Source: Stomoxys calcitrans
Lineage: Eukaryota; Arthropoda; Insecta; Diptera; Muscidae
Length of the DNA: 64,000 nt
Reading direction: 5' to 3'
Assembly: GCF_963082655.1 (NCBI RefSeq)
Contig: NC_081553.1
Coordinates: 124,950,578 to 125,014,577, forward strand
The notes beneath the pieces were generated by a model. It saw only the letters and a program-made list of their open reading frames with translations, had not been told where the DNA came from and did no database searches. Every line of letters starts with the position of its first letter. Position 1 is the stretch's first letter. A program made the translations under genes and the position numbers. Shown here piece after piece: positions 45,506-56,908 of the stretch.

Positions 45506-46285
45506 TAATTGCTATACTTTTGGAGCTACATCATAGCCCATTTGGATCACAAAATTTCAGCCAAATCGGATAAGAATTGTGCCCTATAGGGGTTCAAGAA
45601 CTAAAATCGGGAGAAGAGTTTATATGGGACCTATATCATGTTATGGACCGAGTCATAAGAGAAGTCACTGTGCAAAATTTCAGCCAAATCGGGCTAAAAT
45701 TGCGCCCTCTAAAATGTTCAAGAATTCAAGATCCGAGATCGGTTTACATACTTGGCACAACCATCGAAAGTCATAACAAAGTATCGTATACGAAATTTCA
45801 GTCAAGTCGGTTAAAAATTGGGCCCTCCAGAAGCTAAAAAAGCCAAGGTTCAAGATGGCAGCTATATCAGGTTATAAACCGATTTGGACCATACTTGGCA
45901 CAATTATTAGAAGTCATAACAAAACATCTAATACGAAATTTTAGCCGATACGGATAAGAATTCCGTCCTCTAGATGCTCAAGAAGACAAAATCCGAGATC
46001 GGTTTATATGCAGCTATACCAAAACATGGACTTATTTGGCTCATTTATAATCATAACAGATCTGCAATAATAAGAAGTTTTTGTGCAAAATTTCAAGCAT
46101 CTAACTTTTCTCCTTCGGTAGTTGGCGTGCTTTCGACAGACGGACGAACAAGGCTAAATCGACTTAGAATGTCAAGACGATCAATAATAAATATACTTTG
46201 TTGGGTCTGAGATCAATATTTCGATGTGTTACAAACGGAATGACGAAATTAGAATGCGACCATCCTTTGGTGGAGGGTATAAAAA
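45506..46285 (+). repeat. Family A element, left truncated
   Basis: Abuts the B element. Its units have CAGCCAAATCGGATAAGAAT and TGCGCCCTCTAAAATGTTCA-like blocks. The tract is shortened to GACAGACGGACGAACAAGGC (about 46135). The right end is CCTTTGGTGGAGGGTATA. Confidence 0.75.
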
Positions 46286-46301
46286 TATGATCAATAGTAA
46301 A

Positions 46302-47065
46302 ACAAGTAGGAACGGGTTATAGTTAGGCGAAGCCGACCTTTTGGTACCCTACACCACATTGGGTATGCAGGCTAAGACGTCAAAACTAGAATTTGATTTC
46401 TATATCTTGTAGGAACCATAAAGTAAATCGTTTTGTAAATTTTTGAGAAGATCGATTGAAAATGCGTTAGCCAAGACCTTAAAAGTGAAAATCGGGTGTT
46501 GCATATATATGGGAGCTACATCTAAATCTGAACAGATTTCTATGGAATTCACCCGTCATCCGAAGAGTTATTAGAAAAACCTTCGTGCCAAACTTTGTGA
46601 GGATCGGTTAACAAATCACTAAATTATTGCGTATTAGTCAGAATCGACCAAATATATATATGGGAGCTATATGTAAATTTGAACCAATTTCTAAGAAATA
46701 CAACAACAATGCCTGGAGTCATAGGAGAATTCTTTGTGCCAATTTTGATATGAATCGGTAAACAAATGACCAAAATATTTCAATACTAGTCCAAATCGGG
46801 CGAATATATTTTAGCTTCAGCCAAATCTGAACCGATTTCGACCAAAATCTGCACTTTTTGTGGAAGTCGCAGAATAAAGCGTAGTGGAAAAGATCGGGTG
46901 ATAAATGTGCTTGCAAATGTTCTAGAAGTAAAAATCATCCAATACATATATAGTTGGGAGCTATATCTACAACAGAACCGATTTCTATGAAATGCACTAA
47001 TAATGTTGTTACACACGTGCAAAATTTTGTGGTTCGGTTTACAAATGACGATATAATTGCAATGT
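46302..47065 (+). repeat. Family E helentron-like element
   Basis: Starts ACAAGTAGGAACGGGTTATA, close to the ACAAGTAAAAGCGTGCTAAG start of A and B. GTTAGGCGAAGCCGAC and GTACCCTACACCACATTGGG follow. Units of about 150 bp carry TATATATGGGAGCTATATCT and AACCGATTTCTATG. A related right half is at 60590-61170. The right end here was not identified. Confidence 0.6.
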
Positions 47066-47610
47066 TATTCCGGACGGCTCTCTCCATCTAACTCAATCGT
47101 TGGCCAAAGCCTTTGCTTATTTCACGATAAGTGAGATGATTCCAATTCTCAATCGGCATCCCTTCCTTTGCTGTCATAGCGGATATCAGTGTAGGACATT
47201 TTTCGCAATATCATCTCTGGGTCGAACCAACGAAGTCCATATTCTCTTCCGAATTTCTACATCGACAGAGGTATAATCAGAGAATTTTGTTAGTATAACC
47301 ACTTAATGTTTCCTGTTACAGCAGAAAGTTAGCAGAAAATGAGAAAGCAGTAATTTGTTGCTAAAAAAGCAAACATTTATTGCTTTTTCCAGATGGTCAA
47401 AAGTTCAAAAAAGCTCAAAACTATAATAAAAAATTTTAAAATTTTTACATATCATCGAATCTTTCAATTTTACAAGAAAACAATGTAAATTTTTTCCAAT
47501 TTTCAATTATTTGCTAGTTTTTGAACAAATTTAGATAACAGCAGACAAGATAAATACTACCACTGTATGTATGATTTTAAACAAAGCAATAACACCTAAC
47601 ATTGGCAGAT
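47066..47610. other. No gene recognised
   Basis: Low-copy AT-rich DNA with no open frame of note. Confidence 0.4.
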
Positions 47611-48392
47611 TTTTTATACCCTTCACCATAGGATGGGTGTATACTAATTTCGTCATTCTGTTTGTAACTCTTCGAAATATTCATCTAAGACCCCATAAAG
47701 TATATATATTCTTGATCGTTATGACATTTTAAGCCGATCTAGCCATGTCCGTCCGTATGTCCGTCGGTGCGTCTGTCTGTCGAAAGCACGCTAACTTTCG
47801 AAGGAGTAAAGCTAGCCGCTTGAAATTTTGCACAAATACTTTTTATTAGTGTAGGTCGGTTGGGATTGTAAAAGGGCTATATCGGTCCATGTTTTTATAA
47901 AGCTGTCATATAAACCGATCTGGGATCTTGACTTCTTAAGCCGCTAGAGGGCACAATTCTTATCCGATTTGGCTGAAATTTTGCATGAGGTGTTTTATTT
48001 TGACTTCCAACAACTGTGCTGAGTATGGTTTAAATACGTCTATAACCTGACATAGCTGCCATATAAACCGATCTTGGGTCTTGATTTCTTGAGCCGCTAG
48101 AGGGCGCAATTCTTATCCGATTGGAATGAAATTTTGCACGACGTGTTTCGTTATGATATCCAACAACTGTGCAAAGTATGGTTTCAATCGGTTCAAACCT
48201 GATATAGCTGCCATATAAACAGATCTTGGACCTTGACTTCTTGAGCCTCTAGAGGGCGCTATTCTCGTCCTATTTGAATGAAATTTTGCACGTAGTGTTT
48301 TGGTATCACTTCCAACAACTGCGCTAAGTATTGTCCAAATAAAACGATCTAGGATATTGACTTCTTGAGCCTCTAGAGGGCGCAATTCTCAT
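47611..48392 (-). repeat. Family A element, hairpin end missing
   Basis: TTTTTATACCCTTCACCATA, TCCGTCCGTATGTCCGTCGG (about 47745) and units whose TAAACCGATC falls at 47911, 48063 and about 48216 (spacing 152-153), with a last shortened unit. The array unit length thus equals that of family B. Confidence 0.75.
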
Positions 48393-48929
48393 GACAACAA
48401 CGAAATCATAAATACCCAGCTTTTGGCTATATATGGGTAAACATACGGGTAATTACCCGATTTGCCGGGCAAATATCTTTATGGGTATATACCCATCTCT
48501 ATCCAACCTGTCTTGTCAGTCATTTTACTGACTGATTTACGTTAGCCTTTGTAGCAAATACCCGACATCAAACAAGAGGGTCTCTCTCCTCTTCGATGGG
48601 AGTCGCACCAAGCCTCTCAAAAAACCTGAGAGCGAGTCGCCTTTTATTATTCCACGCTTTAACAGGGCCTTTTCATTTACCAGAGTAGACCTATGGCGTA
48701 GGCAAATTAAAGGCATGGAAAGATGAGAAGAATCAGTCTTGTTTTCATGACACGAACAAGGTCTTCGTAAAAACAAATCAGAAGCGAAACTCTGCTGTCC
48801 AATTCAAAAAACAACCTCTTCAAAGTAGCTGTAGAACAAAGTATACTATTTGAACCGAAGACGCCATTGTGATAGGGGTACAAAATGTATAGTGTATAAT
48901 AATAATAGTTAACTCTATACAGGCCACCA
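48393..48929. other. Low-copy DNA with GGGTA/TACCC palindromes
   Basis: Between 48415 and 48505 there are several facing GGGTA and TACCC blocks (GGGTAATTACCC at about 48449 and GGGTATATACCC at about 48482). The rest, to 48929, has no recognised gene. I searched here for the short first exon of the Tweedle gene (an ATG followed within about 30 bases by a phase-0 GT donor) and found none convincing. Confidence 0.4.
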
Positions 48930-49215
48930 TAACGTAGAGTCTTGCATGTCCGCCTATGACGCCTGGGTTCGAATCCTGACGAGAACATCGGAACATTTTT
49001 CAGCTGTAGTTATCCCCTCCTAATGAAGGCGACATTTGCCTTTGGCATTTAAAAACCTCTCTCCGAAGAAGTGTCGCACTGCGACCCGCTGTTCCGACTA
49101 GGCTAGAAAAAGGACGTCATTGACTAGGCTATAAAAAGGAGGAAATAGAGCTTAGACTTGAATCGAACACTACTCATTGATATATGAGAAATGAGAAATT
49201 GCATTTGCCTATACA
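48930..49215 (+). mobile_element. tRNA-related SINE copy 3, upstream of Tweedle exon
   Basis: GCATGTCCGCCTATGACGCC, then GGTTCGAATCC at 48966-48976, an exact fit to the polymerase III B-box consensus. TTTTTCAGCTGTAGTTATCC, TCTCCGAAGAAGTGTCGCAC, ATAAAAAGGAGGAAATAGAG and TACTCATTGATATATGAGAA follow. It ends 86 bases before the first seen Tweedle exon, so it probably lies in that gene's first intron or promoter. Confidence 0.68.
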
Positions 49216-49301
49216 TATTACATCCTTGCAATACATTTAACTATTAGGCCACAGCTGAAAAAGTTTTCACATAATAACCGCTGTACTATTTTTTTTTTTA
49301 G

Positions 49302-50055
49302 GTTATATGCCTATGTGCTACAGCATTGGCAGCTCCCCAAGGCTACAATTATCAACAACAAACTCAACAAGGTTCTACGACATTCGGTGGATCTTCCTTC
49401 AACACACAATCGACTTCAAATAGTGGTCCCAGTAGTCTTATAAACCATAGTGCTATTCTACAAGAGGCTCTCAAAAGTTCGAATTTGCAAAACTCACTGG
49501 GAGGAGTAGGAGGACAAATTGGCTCAACTCAACAGTTTTCTTCCTCAGGCCCACAATTCACAACACAATCCCAAGCCATCCAACAGCAGCAACAGCAAAG
49601 CTTTGGATTTCCAAATGTTCAACAGCAACCCGCTTTCACATCCAGCTTTGGAGGTCAGCAAATACAACCCCAATTCCCCAACTATCAACAACACCATCAA
49701 CAACAGTTCCAAAATCCTGCAACCGTAACTAAGGACATATATGTTCATGTTGCTCCCGAAGAAGGTGCCCAACAACAATACCAACAGCCCTTGCCTCAGG
49801 CTCCACCACGCAAACACTATCGCATCGTTTTCATTAAAGCCCCCTCTCAAGATTTGAGCAAAACCGCCTTGCGCATCAATCAGGCTCCGGTCGAAGAGAA
49901 GACCATCATTTATGTGCTCACCAAGAAAGCTGATCCTCTGGACTTGCAAGCCGCCATCCAAGAGACGCAACCCAGTAAGCCCAGCAAACCGGAAGTCTAC
50001 TTCATCAAATACAAGACACAGGAAGAGGCCCAGCATGCTCAGCGCACCATCCAAG
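49302..50055 (+). CDS. Twdl: Tweedle family cuticle protein, internal exon
   Basis: Tweedle (DUF243) proteins are secreted structural proteins of insect cuticle that shape the body. The exon begins after a polypyrimidine tract and AG at 49300-49301, in phase 0, with VICLCATALAAPQ, the end of a secretion signal peptide. So a short first exon with the ATG must lie upstream; TTG at 49326 is not the start. Next is a Q/S/G-rich stretch (about residues 12-140 of the exon). The DUF243 core follows from about residue 144: KDIYVHVAPEE, RKHYRIVFIKAP, EEKTIIYVLTKK and PEVYFIKYKTQEEA. All its conserved blocks are present with no frame breaks. The donor is CAAG|GTAAGC, leaving one base of a codon (phase 1). 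Repeats surround it but none enters the exon. Confidence 0.9.
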
Positions 50056-50357
50056 GTAAGCCACCATCGATGGTGATAACAAAACAAGCCGATGACATGG
50101 TGTCTCATTTGCATAGAGCATCAATTTATGGCTCACTCAGATGAGACTTTAATGGCAATTTTTGCAAACTAGAATCACAAAAGCGAATGAACTTGACAAA
50201 AATTTATTCAAACTTTGTCGATAATAGTGTGAGATTGCCCTCAACGAAAATCGATTCAAACTAGCCAGTCCCATGCCCATCCAAGAGATTGTGATTCATT
50301 GTTTGAGTGTCTCTTTTTCTTTCTTTTTTTTTTTGTTATTTGTCATTTTACTTTTAG
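50056..50357 (+). other. Twdl: Tweedle intron (302 bp)
   Basis: GT at 50056-50057 and AG at 50356-50357, preceded by a long pyrimidine tract (from about 50310). Splicing joins G|CC to restore an alanine codon and gives TIQ-AQYDQLGGTTQVSDEG, continuous with the family's usual sequence. An unspliced reading would run to a stop at 50142-50144. Confidence 0.88.
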
Positions 50358-50611
50358 CCCAATATGACCAACTCGGTGGTACCACTCAGGTCTCCGATGA
50401 AGGTATTGCTCCCGTTACCTCTGTTATTGGATCTTTGGATGGCCAGCAAGGCAACGGCGGCGGAGCCAACTTTGGCACACAATCTGTCGGCAGCTTTGGC
50501 CCTCAGTCTGTCGGCACCTTCTCATCGTCATCATCATCATATTCATCATCAGCTTCTGGAGGCTCCACGTCGAATGCTAGCAAATATTTGCCGCCTATTG
50601 TCAAATTGTAG
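50358..50611 (+). CDS. Twdl: Tweedle family cuticle protein, last exon
   Basis: Completes the protein with AQYDQLGGTTQVSDEGIAPV, VIGSLDG, then a glycine- and serine-rich tail that ends KYLPPIVKL and a TAG stop (50609-50611). The YDxLGGTTxxSDEGxAPVxSVIGS stretch is the typical continuation after the Tweedle domain. Together the two exons give 335 residues, to which the missing first exon would add only a few. The tail contains a (TCA)n-encoded serine run (50521-50550) that may vary in length. Confidence 0.9.
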
Positions 50612-51225
50612 AGAGAAGGTGTTAATTGGACGTTGGGCCTTTTATTGCTATATTTATAGATGACTGATTGCCATTTGTTGTAGTAGTAGTAGTTATTATT
50701 GTTGTTGTCATATATAACCAATAATGTCTTCTGCTTTGTTTTCACTTCTTTCATAATTAATTTAATTAAGTGGCATTTCTCGCAGAAGCAAACTGGAGTA
50801 GCAACAGGAAGTCGCAAAACGACATAATGCGACAGCTGAAAAATGGAAATTTAAATGAGTTTTTGCATTGCCACAATAGTGAAATGATAATCGATTAGTT
50901 TTCCCTCTTTCATTCAAACATTGTTATTATTATTGTCATTTTGAATATTATTGTTGATTATTTTGTTTGGTGTGAATGAATGTTGAATCGTTTTTGTTTC
51001 CATTTTAGTTAAATTTTCGTATTATTTTGTGATTTGTTCATATGTTTATATATTTTAATTTGCTCTAATTATAATTATACGCTTCATAATAATCGCTCAT
51101 TTGCTATCTGTTGTATATTTGCAAGTATTTTGAATTCATCCATTCATTAGATTGTCTACCAAATTAATTCGTTGAATTGTCCCTAGGGCATGCCCAGCGA
51201 ATAAATAAAAAAAAAATTAAACTTT
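50612..51225 (+). promoter_or_regulatory. Twdl: Likely Tweedle 3' UTR with polyadenylation signals
   Basis: AATAAA at 51200-51205 is followed by another AATAAA at about 51227. The stretch between the stop codon and the signals is AT-rich and holds no repeat family of the window, consistent with a transcribed but untranslated tail of about 600 bases. The end point is inference. Confidence 0.5.
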
Positions 51226-51262
51226 AAATAAAACTTGTTTTAATATGATTCGGTTTGCAATA

Positions 51263-51425
51263 TTTTTACACCCTCCACCATAAAACGGGGGTGTACTAAT
51301 TTCTTCATTCCGTTTTTAGCACATCGAAATATTGATCTAAGACCCCATAAGGTATATACATTCTCGATAGCCATGACATTTTAAGTCGATCCAACCATTG
51401 CCGTCCGTCAAAAGCATGGTAACTT
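51263..51425 (-). repeat. Family A left-end fragment
   Basis: TTTTTACACCCTCCACCATA, GTGTACTAATTTCTTCATTC and CCATTGCCGTCCGTCAAAAG are the A left end in reverse, truncated after about 160 bp. Confidence 0.65.
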
Positions 51426-51734
51426 CGAAGTAAAGGGTGCACAAGTCGAATTGAATGATTGCTTGACAGCTGTGATAGGATGCCATTGTCCTGTTAGTTC
51501 ATGCCGTACAAATTAACCAACAGACCACAACCCATCCCAAGAGCGGCATGGCGTGCAATTACAGCGACATGCAGGTAACGATTATTTCTGGTAGATCAAA
51601 AACAAAACAACATGACGTCGAGCATGATTTTTCGCCATGGGTTTTTTCACACGTGATAAAAAATTCTTTACAGGGCTGATTTGAACAAAGTTTTTAATTG
51701 AATACACAAATTTCTTAGTTAAATTTTTTCTTTT
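51426..51734. other. No gene seen
   Basis: Low-copy DNA, no recognised element. Confidence 0.35.
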
Positions 51735-51830
51735 TGAGTGCCGCAAAGTAACACGCTTAACAGAGAAGTTTCGACGCAGTAAATAGCTCGTAAATGTCAC
51801 CAGCGTTAGTGAGAACAAATTAATTCATGC
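51735..51830 (-). mobile_element. Decayed SINE fragment
   Basis: GAGTGCCGCAAAGTAACACG, AGAGAAGTTTCGACG and GTAAATGTCACCAGCGTTAG correspond to the centre of the SINE at 32940-33060. Both ends are lost. Confidence 0.5.
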
Positions 51831-51879
51831 TACAGCACACCAACGACTGCAGTAGTCAACATTTTAGTTCGCATAAGAA

Positions 51880-52835
51880 CTTAACACAAATCATTGTACC
51901 ACATTAATCGAATAAAAAATGCAGCATTTATGGGTCTAAGAACTTAAATCGGGAGATCGTAATATGTATATGACAGTTATATCTAAGTATAGACCAATCT
52001 GAACCATTTTGAGCCTAACGCAGAGTAATAAACGTGATTTTATTGACCCAAGCTCTTAAATCGGAAGATCGCTACAGAGGGTAGCTATACCCAAATATAG
52101 CCCGATCTTGACCATACTCAGTATGAATGTCGAAGGGCATATTAGAACTCATTATGCATAGTTTCAGCAAACTCGGTTAATAAGTACACCTTTTATAGGC
52201 CCAACACCTTAAATCGAGAGATCGGTCTATATGGCAGCTATATCAAAATTTGGACCTATCGGAACCGTATTGAACAGGGATGTCGAGGAGCCTAGCACAA
52301 CCCTCTGTACGGGTAATAAATTAGCTTATAATGGGCTTAGGACCTTAAATCGATAGATCGGTCTGTATGGCGGCTATATCCAAATTTGGACTGATCTACG
52401 TCAAATTTAACTAGGATGTCGAGGGTGTCTAACGTAACTTACTGTCTCAAAGTTCAGCGACATCGGGCAAGAAATGATCCTTTTATGGGCCAAGACTCTA
52501 AATCGAGAGATCGGTCTATACGGCAGCTATATCTTAAGCTTGACCGATATGGCCACATTGAACAAGGATGTCGTGACCCTTAACACATCTCACTGTCCCA
52601 AATTTCTGAGAAATCGGATTATAAATGTGGTTTTAATAGGCCTAAAACCTTAAATCGGCAGATCGGTCTATATAGAGGCTATATGAAGATATCGTCCCGT
52701 ATAGCCCATCTTCGAACTTAATTTGCCTATGGACAAGAAAGAAGGCAATAAGGAATCAGAAATGGATATTTCGATCTGTTGACAACGGAATGCCAAAATG
52801 AATATAACCCCATCCTTCGGTGGTGGGTATAAAAA
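51880..52835 (+). repeat. Family B element, left truncated
   Basis: Five diverged units with ATCGGTCTATATGGCAGCTA-like cores lead to TATAGCCCATCTTCGAACTT. A deleted tail then goes directly to AATGGATATTTCGATCTGTT and CCCATCCTTCGGTGGTGGGT. The microsatellite part is missing in this copy. Confidence 0.75.
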
Positions 52836-53756
52836 TGCCTTAATTCCTGCAAATCTGGATATATGTATGTTTTATTGGCATTTCTTCGAAATTAGATTAA
52901 AAATACGGGTGGTCGCATAACAGCAACTTCAATTAAAACAGATACCAATGAAATTTAAAAATTTACATTACATTTTAAATCAAAAACAATTTCAGATTCA
53001 GTTAAATGGTATTGAATCAATTAACTTATAATTAAATGCATTTTTATTTTCAATTAAATTTATAATTGAAAAATTATCGCTACTTTATTTTGTTTAAATT
53101 CATCCACATGCAGAGCATGATAAAGCACATGCCGTCATCACCAAATATATCAGCCACGGACTGAGCCGAAAGAAGCCATGCAACCGTGGCCCTTGATACC
53201 GTTAATCACAACACACTCCTGAATGACGTCAACCAGGTAGTTCCGTAGTAGGAAATCTCTAGCCTATCGTGGTTAACTTCTATTTCCCTTAGCTCCCTCC
53301 ACCCCCACTAGCGTGAGAAACTCTTATCTCCAATGATAGGTCCAATTTTTTTCTGAAGTTGCACCAGAAAAAAAAATCCACTAAATCTTAAGCCACACTA
53401 TTCACAACCTGAGCGAAGAGGTCCGAACTAAACCATATCGGGAAAGAAGGTCTACAAGGGCAAAATCATTCACAGCGGTTAAAAAATACCGTTTTTCGGA
53501 CCCAATATCTTTAATTGAGTGATCGGGGCAAAACAGAAACTCGATAACGGCCTTTGTAAGTAGAGTACAATTTGTTCATTCTAATTTGGGGTTAAGTTTG
53601 ACACGAGAAGAACCTGTGGGCCTTTAAATATGCCCAGTAGGAAAATAAGTTAGGCCTGCTTAAATCAGGCCTGATAATAGCGCTTCTAAGTCTTCTTACA
53701 GGAGGGCCGTATGCCTTCCAAAATAAAACTCCCATGAGGACTACCTTGGAACTTCT
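52836..53756. other. No gene recognised
   Basis: About 0.9 kb, first part very AT-rich (AATTAAA and ATTTAAA motifs at 52910-53100). No family of the window and no convincing open frame. Confidence 0.4.
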
Positions 53757-54105
53757 AAGGAGCCCTCTAGAGGCTCAATAAGTCAAGACCTAAGATCGGT
53801 TTTTATGGCAGCTATATCAAAACATGGACCGATTTGGCCCATTTACAATCCCAACCGACCTACACTTATAAAAAGTATTTGTGTCATATTTCAAGCGGCT
53901 AGCTGTACGCCTTCGAAAGTTAGCGTGCTTTCAACAGACAGACGGACGGACTGACAGACGGACAGACAGACTGACATGGCTAGATCGACTTATAATGACA
54001 CGACGATCAAGAATGTATATACTTTGTGGGGTCTCAGACACATATTCCGAGGTGTTACAAACTGAATGACGAAATTAGTATACCCCCATCCTATGGTGGA
54101 GTGAA
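53757..54105 (+). repeat. Family A right half
   Basis: One unit (GAGCCCTCTAGAGGCTCAATAAGTC-like), then ACAGACAGACGGACGGACTG (about 53935), TATACTTTGTGGGGTCTCAG and TATACCCCCATCCTATGGTG. Confidence 0.7.
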
Positions 54106-54130
54106 TGAAAAAGGTAAAAACCATTCTAAA

Positions 54131-54520
54131 CAATTAAAAGCGTGCTAAGTTCGGTCGGGCCGAATCTTATATACCCTCCACCATGGATCGCATTTGTCGA
54201 GTTCTTTCCCGGTAGCTCTTTTTAGATAAACAAAGGATAAAACAAAAGAATTGCTTTGCTAATTGAAATGAATGTTGGAGACCACAGTAGAAGTAAATTT
54301 GTAAAATTTCATCCAAATCGAATACGAATTGGGCGTTTTGGAGGCTTAAGAAGCGGATAGCTTAACTCCATCGAAAGTTAGCGTGCTTTCGCCAGACAGA
54401 CGGATGGACAGACGGAGGGACATGGCTAGATCGACTTAAAATGTCACGTGGCTAGATCGAGGAGTTACAAACAGAATGATGAATTTAGTATACCCCCATT
54501 CTATGGTGGAGGGTATACAA
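54131..54520 (+). repeat. Short complete family A element (about 390 bp)
   Basis: Both ends are present: AAAAGCGTGCTAAG, hairpin TTCGGTCGGGCCGAA (54150-54164) and ATACCCTCCACCAT (54171-54184) at the left, and its exact complement ATGGTGGAGGGTAT (54503-54516) at the right. The central array is almost entirely deleted. The right terminal region keeps CCAGACAGACGGATGGACAG. It shows which parts define the ends of the family. Confidence 0.8.
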
Positions 54521-55054
54521 ATATGTTTCTGAATGCGAAATTCATATTTTTTTGTGTCATAAAATAAAAATGTAGAAGAACTTTAAACTTAGAAGAACTT
54601 TGAACTTAGAACCCGAAACGTTCGAGCAACAATGAACAGTTTCCGTTGCACCGTGGATCAGGATTGTTTTTATTGGCAAAAAATCTGTACCTTTTGACGT
54701 ATAATACCCGCATCTCTCTTTCAAATTTGAAATCAATGAAATCGGTTCAGTAGTTATTGAGAAATTTGAGGTCATATATATGAACTTATTTTAATAAGTA
54801 TAACCTAGGAAAAAGTCAAGACAAACTAATTTTTTCATGCGTTTTACCTAAAAAATAGAAAGTTTAACTTAGGCCTCAAATTTCTCAATTTCATACATGC
54901 AAATCGATAACTGTTTTAAATAATATACAACTAATAACTAATATACCAACTTTTTCAGATGCTTTATGAGATCAAGAACTTTATTGTGCATTCAAAATAT
55001 TCTTAATGCTTGATATTTGATATTTGTTTTGGTTGGCCTATAATAAAACAAATA
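54521..55054. other. Low-copy DNA with a 16-bp inverted repeat
   Basis: ATTGAGAAATTTGAGG at 54756-54771 and its exact complement CCTCAAATTTCTCAAT at 54874-54889, 102 bp apart. The inner DNA is AT-rich. No transposase or other gene is visible. Confidence 0.5.
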
Positions 55055-55170
55055 TAATATTTTAGTCATTCCGTTTGTAACATATGAAAGTATTGGTCTG
55101 AGACCATTTAAGGTATATATATTTTTGATCGTCTTGGCAATACGAGTCCACATAGCATAGGTCATTTATT
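55055..55170 (-). repeat. Family A/G left-end scrap
   Basis: AGTCATTCCGTTTGTAACAT, GGTCTGAGACCATTTAAGG and ATATTTTTGATCGTCTTGGC; strongly decayed. Confidence 0.5.
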
Positions 55171-55920
55171 TCCATAATAGGTCATTTACGGTGGCCACCC
55201 ATAAGATCGCATTAATCATTTCGTTAACTCGTTTTCCCAATAAAGTTCGATATAAGTACAACCTACCCACGTACGGCCTTTGGAGCATCAATTCCTTTGG
55301 AGAGCATCAACTCCTCCTTAACCAAGAGGCCAAAGTGCGTCATAGCATGTTTGATGTTGCGTTATCCTCTGGCTTTCGTTTTCCCCTTGCATAGAAATTT
55401 TAGGTCAAGCTCGTCACGAAAAACACATTTAACGAACAATCTTTTTCAAAGCGATATTTAAGGGTTAATCGAAGCTCACTATTCCAGCTAGTTACATATA
55501 AAAATATATTCTTCACGCAAACTTCATCACTATTCCAATATATGGCATTCAGTTGATAATCTATGTATGTATTCACATTTGACCATTCGCACCACTGTAC
55601 ACTTGAAAATAAAAAAAAAACCCAAATATGATTCAATGGTGTTGTATAATTTGTTAACTTCAGAGTAACAAAATAAGATCGCATTTGACAACCAAAACAT
55701 TATGGGCGATTAAATGCAGAAGTAGTATGTCGGTGGGTAGAATAGATGTCAAAAATAAATAATGCGAAAACGAACAAATTATAATTAAACATTTAAGCAA
55801 AGAAGGGGAAATAAAAACTCGTTTCACCAGCACAATTTTGCGGAAATCCGATGCGTATTTTTTGGAGAGTTAAAGTCTTGTTTTTGAGCTTTGTCGAAAA
55901 TACATAAATATTTAAACAAA
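55171..55920. other. No gene recognised
   Basis: A forward 67-codon frame (55191-55394) and a reverse 94-codon frame (55400-55684) have no recognised family or splice context. An A run lies at 55608-55620. Confidence 0.35.
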
Positions 55921-55921
55921 A

Positions 55922-56908
55922 ACAAGTAAAAAAGCGTTAAGTTCGGCCGGGCGGAACTTTGGATACCCACCACCTTGGGTATATATGTAAACCACATTTC
56001 TTCAAAATCCGGTGAAAATTGCATACCTTATGTCCCATAGCAGTTATATCGAAATATGTAACGATTTGGACCAAATACTAATAAGTACAAGTCATTGTTC
56101 AATTGTGTATAACACAATATTGGTAGCTATATCTAAAAATAAACCGATCTGAACCATATACGACACAGCCTTACATAAGTCACTGCGTTAAATTTTAGTG
56201 AAATCGGATTATAAATGAGCCTTTTATGGATCGAAGACTTTAAATTGAGATATCAGTCTACACGGCAGCAATATTCAAATCTGGACCGATCTGTGCCATA
56301 TTGCATATCCATATTTATGGGCTCAAAACTTTAAATAGAGATCGGTCTATATGGCAGCTATATCCAAATCTGAATCAATCTGGTAAACACAACCCACTGT
56401 CCCAAAGCAAAATCGGATAATAAATATGGCTTTTATGGGCCTAAAACCATAAATCGTAGGATCGGAATATATGGCAGCTATATCCATATCTGGACCGGTC
56501 TGAGCCATATTGACGGAGGATATCGAGGGGCCTAACACAACTCACTGTCCCAAATTTCAGCAAAATCGGATAATAAATGTGGATTTTATGGGCCTAAGAC
56601 CCTAAATCGGACGATCGGTCTATATGGGGGCTATAACAAGATATAGTCCCATATAGCCCATCTTCGAACTTAACCTGCTTATGGACAAAAAAAGAATCTG
56701 TGCAAAATTTCAGCTCAATATCTCTATTTTTAAAGACTATAGCCTGATTTCAACAGACGGACGGACATGTCTAGATCGTCTTAGATTTTTACGCTGATCA
56801 AACATATATATATTTTATCGCAAATATATTTGTCGCAAATGGATATTTCGATGTGTTGCAAACGGAATGACAAAATGAATATACCCCCATCCTTCGGTGG
56901 TGGGTATA
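55922..56908 (+). repeat. Complete family B element
   Basis: Reference copy for B: ACAAGTAAAAAAGCGTTAAG, hairpin TTCGGCCGGGCGGAA (55942-55956), GATACCCACCACCTTGGGTA. Then the single-copy left part, diverged 150-bp units, CAACAGACGGACGGACATGT (about 56752) and CCCATCCTTCGGTGGTGGGT. The left CCCACCACC and right GGTGGTGGG blocks are the inverted repeat. A family C element starts at the very next bases. Confidence 0.82.

Noticed and set aside
48966..48976. Possible tRNA gene at GGTTCGAATCC
   Set aside because: No matching cloverleaf around it, and the surrounding 280 bp is a dispersed SINE.
49326..49328. TTG at 49326 as the Tweedle start codon
   Set aside because: The frame continues upstream as a hydrophobic signal peptide to a good splice acceptor at 49300-49301, so the start lies in an earlier exon.
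49545..50114. 189-codon reverse open frame opposite the Tweedle exon
   Set aside because: Antisense shadow of a glutamine-rich coding exon; no domain.
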